From: Histoplasma ohiense
Taxonomy: Eukaryota; Ascomycota; Eurotiomycetes; Onygenales; Ajellomycetaceae
Length of the DNA: 64,000 nt
NCBI GenBank assembly: GCA_017607445.1
Contig: JAEVHH010000001.1
Span: 2,170,001 to 2,234,000 of the forward strand
Direction: 5' to 3'
The translations under genes and the position numbers were made by a program. Position 1 is the first letter of the stretch. Every line of letters begins with the position of its first letter. The notes beneath the pieces were generated by a model, which ran no database searches, was not told the DNA's origin, and saw only the letters and a program-made list of their open reading frames with translations. Below, one piece after another: positions 58,668 through 64,000 of the stretch.

Positions 58668-60600
58668 GACGAATATCGATGTTGCTGTTGTCACTGGGAT
58701 AGGCCAATATTTTCAGTGAACCAAAAGCTAAAAGTGGGTGAAAGCTGGAAGAAATATTAGCAGGTTGTGATATTGGTGCAATATTTTGTTCGGGAATCCG
58801 TACCGGTTGAAAAGGATGAAATGAGAAAAAATATATCCAAGTGAACCACGGATGGCCCAATTTACATCAATTACAAAGGGGGTATTTATTGGGCGGAAAC
58901 ACGAGGGTTCGAACAACAATACCAGAGAGGGGGTATAAGCTCCGTGATGATTTAAATGATCAGACGATGATCAAATTCTTTAAAGGGAAAAATATAAGAA
59001 ACAAATGGCGGAAAGTGAGGCTTTGAACCGAAGAAAAAAAAAAGACAAAAAAAAAAAAAAAGAAAGCTAAAAGTAAAACGCGAGGCCAGAACGGGAGCTT
59101 GATATGGAGCGACGGAACGGTTTCAAAATGGGCAGCGTCGATCCGGATTATGGGTCGAAATTTGCGTCAATGAGAGGAAATAATGGAAGACACTGTATTT
59201 ATTGTGTATTAGCATGGGTTGTTGCATAAGTTTGAGATCAGATAATCAGGTGTTTATGGCCAGAGCTACCAAGTCACACGAGGCAGCGAGTGGATACCAG
59301 CGCAGCGTGTCTAGAAAAACAAAGATTCAAAATTGAACAGTAGGACGGATGAAGGCATACCAACCTTGAATTGGGAGTGATAGTGACCTGATAGACAAAA
59401 CGGTGGAGAAAATAACTTTGAGGGGATTTTAACGGACTGGGGAGAGGAGGGGGTGGCCGTTGAAGAGACTAGACAGCAAGCAGAGAAACAACCACCACGA
59501 CACAGACGTGGAGCAAGGGTATCTGAAGAGAGGGCCAAAAGAGAAAAGCAAGACGGGAGAGATGATGCGAATGGGAAATGGAAAGAAAGCAGATGGGAGA
59601 GGCGTGGAAGATTCGAGGGAGGACGGAAGGGCGAGAAATGGACAAGAGGAGAGAGAGGAAGAGGAGATGTTTGGGCTGACGGAAGAGGCAAAACCGCAAA
59701 GAGACCAGCCAGCCTGATACGCTTAGCTAAGGAGCCGCCTCATACGCCAAGATTCTCGTTGCCATTTTGCCTCCCTCTTGCCGAGTCACTCTTCGGGCAA
59801 AGGATACTGTACTGAGTATTTGTTTTGTTCTTTAATTTAGCACACTGCGATTCCCGTTTTCTCTTTTCTTGTTTTTTCTTGACAGATTCCTCTGTTCCTT
59901 TGCTTTTCCCATCCCAGGCCAAGGGAAAGCCCGTGCTACGCATGGTCCCGCCTAGAGCGCCTCGAGAGTTTCCCTACGGCGGCAGTTTGATGGCGCCACA
60001 CAAGGATACATCCCCTTGTCCACAAATCAAACAAAAGAGAATCCTTTATCGCAGTCAATACTGCTACTACTACTATTACGACTCATAATGATAATAACAA
60101 TAATAAAACGAATCCGATATTCAGTCGCACTTTATGACTTCTGGACGTGAACCAGCATGTGTGGAAGGGCATATTGATATTGACCAGGGAGCAGGGACGG
60201 GGAACCTATGAGAAGATAATCAAGGAATAATTGCAATTTGGCAAGGGTAAGTTATCCTATCTGATGGTTGGAAGTGAAGAACCAAATCATTCTTCCCTGT
60301 CTACGCACAAGTCCGGCGGCAGAAAAACAGAGGTATCTTCCAATAGCTGCCCAAGAGCCCTATGGCTAGATCTGATAACGTTCTTCCTTACGGAATCTAC
60401 ATTCTAACAAATATATCTATTTAGCCGTGGAAATCTGGGACACGCATTCCCTTAGCCCAAGTGGGCAATCTAATCGTCTTCTGTATGGCTGATCTGGAAT
60501 GTTTAGCTCCAAGAAATAACTAGCATCTCTCTCTATACAGACGGCAGAGAAACCCCTGGAATTTCCATTCTGGACACTTTCTGCAATGCGTACTCATGCT
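58668..60600. promoter_or_regulatory. samB upstream region
   Basis: Nearly 2 kb without a supportable gene. Contains A-rich tracts at 59030-59065 and a purine-rich (GA) block at 59430-59700 that creates meaningless Arg/Glu-rich frames. The CT/GA blocks look like a long leader or promoter of samB. Confidence 0.45.
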
Positions 60601-60689
60601 ATTCAGGGCTACATCCCGCACAGTGCCTTGGCCGTCCAACGAAACAACAGTACCAGGCCTAGATGCACCCGACGCTTTTACCTCGGAGT

Positions 60690-61103
60690 TACCTCGGAGC
60701 GCTTGATGTTATTGCGATGAACAACAACTTCATGTTGGAGGAAGTTGAAGGCCCTAGGGGACCATCGCCGCAAACTTCCTGTCAGTCATTGGAGCTACAT
60801 ATCTACAATGTTCATCAGGGCCTCTAAGTTAGGAATGTTCCGAGGCTGGCTCCTACAATTTCCAGGCTACTAACACTCTCTATGATGAGGTCATTACTGC
60901 CCCAGAGAGTGACCTTAATAATTCCCCATCAGAATACCGACGCGGGTACTCACGGGCGATGCTCCAAGGAAAGGTGCCTACCCCGCAGTAGCAGTCTGAG
61001 CAGTGTGAATTTCCCAGGCAAACTTGATATCATTCGCACTGCTGCTGTTGTTTACCTAGCGTCTGATCAGGCTACCGGCCTTCCAGCACGGCTAGCTAAT
61101 TAA
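60690..61103 (+). pseudogene. Possible short-chain dehydrogenase relic
   Basis: Two short stretches recall a short-chain dehydrogenase. Near 60698-60740 one frame reads GALDVIAMNNNFM, similar to the LDVLVNNAG strand. Near 61030-61100 another frame reads RTAAVVYLASDQATGLPA, similar to the C-terminal AVVYLASD.AS..TG segment. Between them are stops and too little sequence for an intact enzyme; no catalytic Tyr-x-x-x-Lys is seen. If real, this is a truncated, decayed copy. The call rests on two weak motifs. Confidence 0.28.
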
Positions 61104-61386
61104 TGGCTACACGGGGAGTGGCGATGACGTTATAAGCCATCCATCTCTTACAATATAGTTAAAATTCCTGGTTTTACATTCTGGGAGAGTATTTTCCCTG
61201 TGCATCAGAAGATCTATTGTCAAGTTGTGTCAACAAAACCATCAACAATGCTCCCCTGGACGGCAGATATCTCCCGAAATATCCCGTCCTCCAGTGCCTT
61301 CCTGGAAACCAACTTGGCTTTTTGAAGGCGCCACGGAGTGGACGGGAGGAAACTTTCATTTCTTGAAGGGCCAAGCTCGGGTATAA

Positions 61387-61678
61387 CGCTTCGATGGATT
61401 TGAGCTGAGCAGTGAGAACTCAAAAACATTGCTGAGAGCTTTCTCGTTTATAACTATTCTGGGAAACCCTTCGAAATTTCACCATGTTTCTCAATATGAA
61501 ATAAGCCCCCTGCAAGGACAACTTTGGTTAGTTGAAGAAGGAAAAAATCAGCAGCATAGGTCTTGGATTTCCCGGACCATTACTGAGGACGGTTCAGCGA
61601 CAATTTGGCTAAGGTTTACTGGCCCCTATGCTTTTCTTTTGATCGAAGCAGACGAAGGCTATGGAATTCGGATCTCGT
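61387..61678 (+). other. Open segment ending at a consensus intron, unknown
   Basis: A frame open from 61387 without an ATG before its hydrophilic core (VSQYEISPLQGQLWLVEEG, then DGSATIWLRFTGPYAFLLIEADEG). It runs into GTAAGT at 61679, and a TTTTCAG acceptor follows about 85 bases later, after which the frame stops within two codons. It could be the last coding exon of a gene whose 5' part is lost or undetected. No family recognised. Confidence 0.25.
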
Positions 61679-61764
61679 AAGTTCCTTGACGAAAAACAGT
61701 TGAGGAGACGGTGACTTCTCGCCGTTAATTGATAATGAATATGTCTTTCTCTTCTCGTTTTCAG

Positions 61765-64000
61765 GATCTGAGATCCGTTTCATTTCAACCCCCCCCTCCT
61801 ACCTCTTCCTGCCCATTGACTGAGGGAATGGACAGTTTCAAATACATAATGAATCTTAAATCGGTATCGTCATAGGGTTTGACACGCTGCTTCGGAACGC
61901 TATCTACAACGAATCCGTTTAAACCCAGGAGAAGCAAATTCGCTTGTGGGTGCTTGCTCTTAACCAACAATAGCAGACGGATTCCCTTCGGTACTGCGTT
62001 CCCATGCGATTTTCAGATCCTTTGGGCTAGGATATTTAGACTATACAATGACCGCATCTAGCATATACCTGCCGAAGAAATCAGAAGCCTTGGAGATGCA
62101 CCAAGGCATGGATGTATATCTCGCCAATGCAGCCAAGATATGAATTATCAGATGCTGTTTTCTCTTTTATGCCCATGAATGCCAGAGTCATGGTCATTGG
62201 TGCCACTGTGCATAAACTATTTAGGAGGCGCGATTGCAGCGGAGTTTGGGGGCGGCGGCGTTTCTGGAAGTTTCGTGTCCCAACCATACGATGTTGGAAG
62301 CAAACTGCACTACCGGCGAAAAAAATAAAAATAAAAATAAAAAAATATGAGATGAAAAATAAAGATGAATGATGATAATCAGACTCCGTACTACGCAATG
62401 GTAGTTTTACAGGTTTGCTCCTGCCCAGCGATCGATTCCCCTTTCCCCATTCTGGCGATCTCCACGGGATGGGTGTAAATTACTCGTCACAACCTCAGTG
62501 TCCTTTGTATTGTAACTGTAATTTTTGAGACACCTCCTATTGCGAATTTATATTGAAATTGCACCGTATGCTGGTATATCGTTGTTGCCTATATAACAAG
62601 CAACAGGGTCCTGGCGTATGATTAAAATAAAGCATTTATCATTTTCCTGGTAGGACACCCTTATCCTCCTCCTTGCGGTCTTTTGGAGGGGCTGTATATA
62701 ATTTTATGGAGTTAGGCGTCGATGTGGGCCTCTCAGATTCCAAACGAAATCTTTCAAAACGAAACGAACAGAAAGGAAAAAGTACTAACTAATAAGCGCC
62801 GTCGTCGCTGGTTGGCAGTTGAGAAAACTCCAGGTTCCGCCTCCGTCCTAAGAGGTTTCTTTGCGTTTGTAATTGGGCGAATGGGAGAAGTAAAATGGTT
62901 TGTGAGAACTGCCAAGTCTTTGTACTTTTTTCTTTTCTTCTCCTTTTCTACTGTTCTTCTTCAAATCAACCATATTTCGGTGTTCATGATGCTCGGATAT
63001 CCTGAAAACTTGAATGTCTACGTGCCCGCGGAGAAAATAGCTATTCCTCAGTGTTACTTTTTCAAGGCGGAACCTCCGCTACTAAGTTTCTTTGGGAGAT
63101 CAATGAACATCATCCGTTTCACAGGTCATATCTGTATGCTTGAAGCAAACGCTGATAGTTATCGATGCAGTTTCATTCGATGGAAACATGATCACCATGG
63201 AACAACAGCACCAACGAATCCACTCCGCCGTAGATGATGTCTGTGCGTAGCCTTCTCATCAGCGCCATTGAGCCCAGCCACTCCAACAACCAAGCCGCAG
63301 TTGGATGTGTTAGTAGGTTTCCTGCTCTCTTCTTTTTCTGTAGTTACTTTAAGAACATCCAAACATGCTTCCAGAAGCAGACTAATCAGCCGATAGAAGC
63401 ATGGCACTGATGGCAGTTAACTGAACTCCGGAATTAGCCCGCCTTCCAAGTATGATATTGATCAACTTCAAAATAAACCCTGGCAGCCATGAGACGATTC
63501 GAGCTTCGATTTGGACCCTACTTGCTGGGCATTGGTAAAGTCGCCCTACAGCACCATCCAGACGGGCATATCGCGGCGATCTTTGTGTTTCCGGAAGCTT
63601 TTTAGAGACCTTTCGGGGAATCAGAGTATCCCAATTGCGGGTTTTCCAACCAACCTTATAGAGCCTTACACGACCTTGTCAGGCTCCGGAAACAACTGGC
63701 TGGGCAGAACTTGCATTGGTGTTTGGAGATGCAAGCTGCTTGTTTGCATATTCTGTCGTTTTGTTCCTTGAACCATGATGAAGGATTGATTGATTGATGA
63801 GTAGAACCCCTTGGCGAAGTGCGAAACGAAGGATAGCAATCGGAGCTGTGTGAATCCACTTTGATTGGTCTTCGCCGTGCTGGGACAGCCGCTATCCCTG
63901 GTTGCTGGTCAAGACTAGGCTTGAGCCTTGACCTGAACAATTTAACACGACGCTACGGGATCATGCCAAGCGAACCAGATGTGCAGAGTTTTGAAGATTT
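61765..64000. other. Gene-poor right end
   Basis: No supportable gene. The longest frame, 62722-63237 plus (171 codons), has a hydrophobic middle (SLYFFLFFSFSTVLLQI) but no recognisable domain and no codon pattern like its neighbours. An A-rich patch of AAATA units lies at 62320-62345. Confidence 0.4.

Noticed and set aside
59311..59815. 120-codon Arg/Glu-rich frames on both strands
   Set aside because: Consequence of a purine-rich block; no domain, overlapping frames equally long.
62722..63237. 171-codon plus-strand frame with hydrophobic centre
   Set aside because: No domain, mixed low-complexity composition, no neighbours to support it; kept only as a remark in the right-end entry.
1..64000. 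CRISPR array, prophage, IS element, biosynthetic cluster
   Set aside because: Spliceosomal introns and eukaryotic nuclear genes throughout; no regularly spaced repeats, transposase, PKS/NRPS or tailoring cluster seen.

Overview
The window is nuclear chromosomal DNA of a filamentous ascomycete. Genes are split by short GT/AG introns (mostly 50-150 nt), promoters and leaders are pyrimidine-rich, and intergenic space is long and fairly AT-rich. The protein set (samB/MUB1-type MYND protein, TigA-type disulfide isomerase with C-terminal KDEL, RFTS-domain protein, fungal WDR44-like protein, Mkt1) points to Pezizomycotina, most likely Eurotiomycetes. The low gene density fits Onygenales, but that placement is inference. 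No CRISPR array, rRNA, convincing tRNA or intact transposon was found.

Layout. 0.7-3.7 kb: RNR2 (ribonucleotide reductase small subunit, +) converges on an SRP9-21 gene (-). 5.1-8.6 kb: a WDR44-like WD40 gene (-). 9.7-12.4 kb: an AT-rich accessory island holding an HNH-nuclease-like frame (-) broken by two in-frame stops. 13.1-15.4 kb: a secreted PhoD-type phosphatase (+) with a CACGTG box upstream. 16.7-17.6 kb: a lineage-specific two-TM protein (+). 21.0-22.0 kb: a basic/acidic conserved hypothetical (+). 23.5-24.2 kb: OHCU decarboxylase of purine catabolism (-). 24.2-28.2 kb: no supportable gene. 28.3-32.2 kb: a large ADF-H protein (+), convergent with PUS4 (-, 33.8-35.2 kb). 36.0-38.0 kb: an RFTS plus zinc-finger protein of Raf2/DIM-7 type (+), convergent with EBP2 (-, 38.8-40.1 kb). 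40.1-43.5 kb: empty. 43.6-45.6 kb: a monocarboxylate-type MFS transporter (+). 47.0-47.6 kb: HSBP1-like (+), convergent with a TigA-type PDI (-, 48.3-49.5 kb). 50.0-52.7 kb: MKT1 (-), divergent from a 2-oxoglutarate/Fe(II) oxygenase (+, 53.5-55.2 kb), which converges on samB/MUB1 (-, 56.8-58.7 kb). 58.7-64.0 kb: a long leader or promoter plus decayed coding fragments.

Most intact genes are housekeeping: dNTP synthesis, protein targeting, tRNA and rRNA processing, ER folding, mRNA regulation, chromatin. They do not form a pathway cluster. No operon-like or biosynthetic cluster is present. The most unusual element is the HNH island, whose disabling changes all look like C-to-T transitions, two of three in CpA context, as expected of repeat-induced point mutation. 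Exon boundaries were assigned by hand from splice consensus and codon phase; each multi-exon model below keeps phase across all junctions unless stated otherwise.
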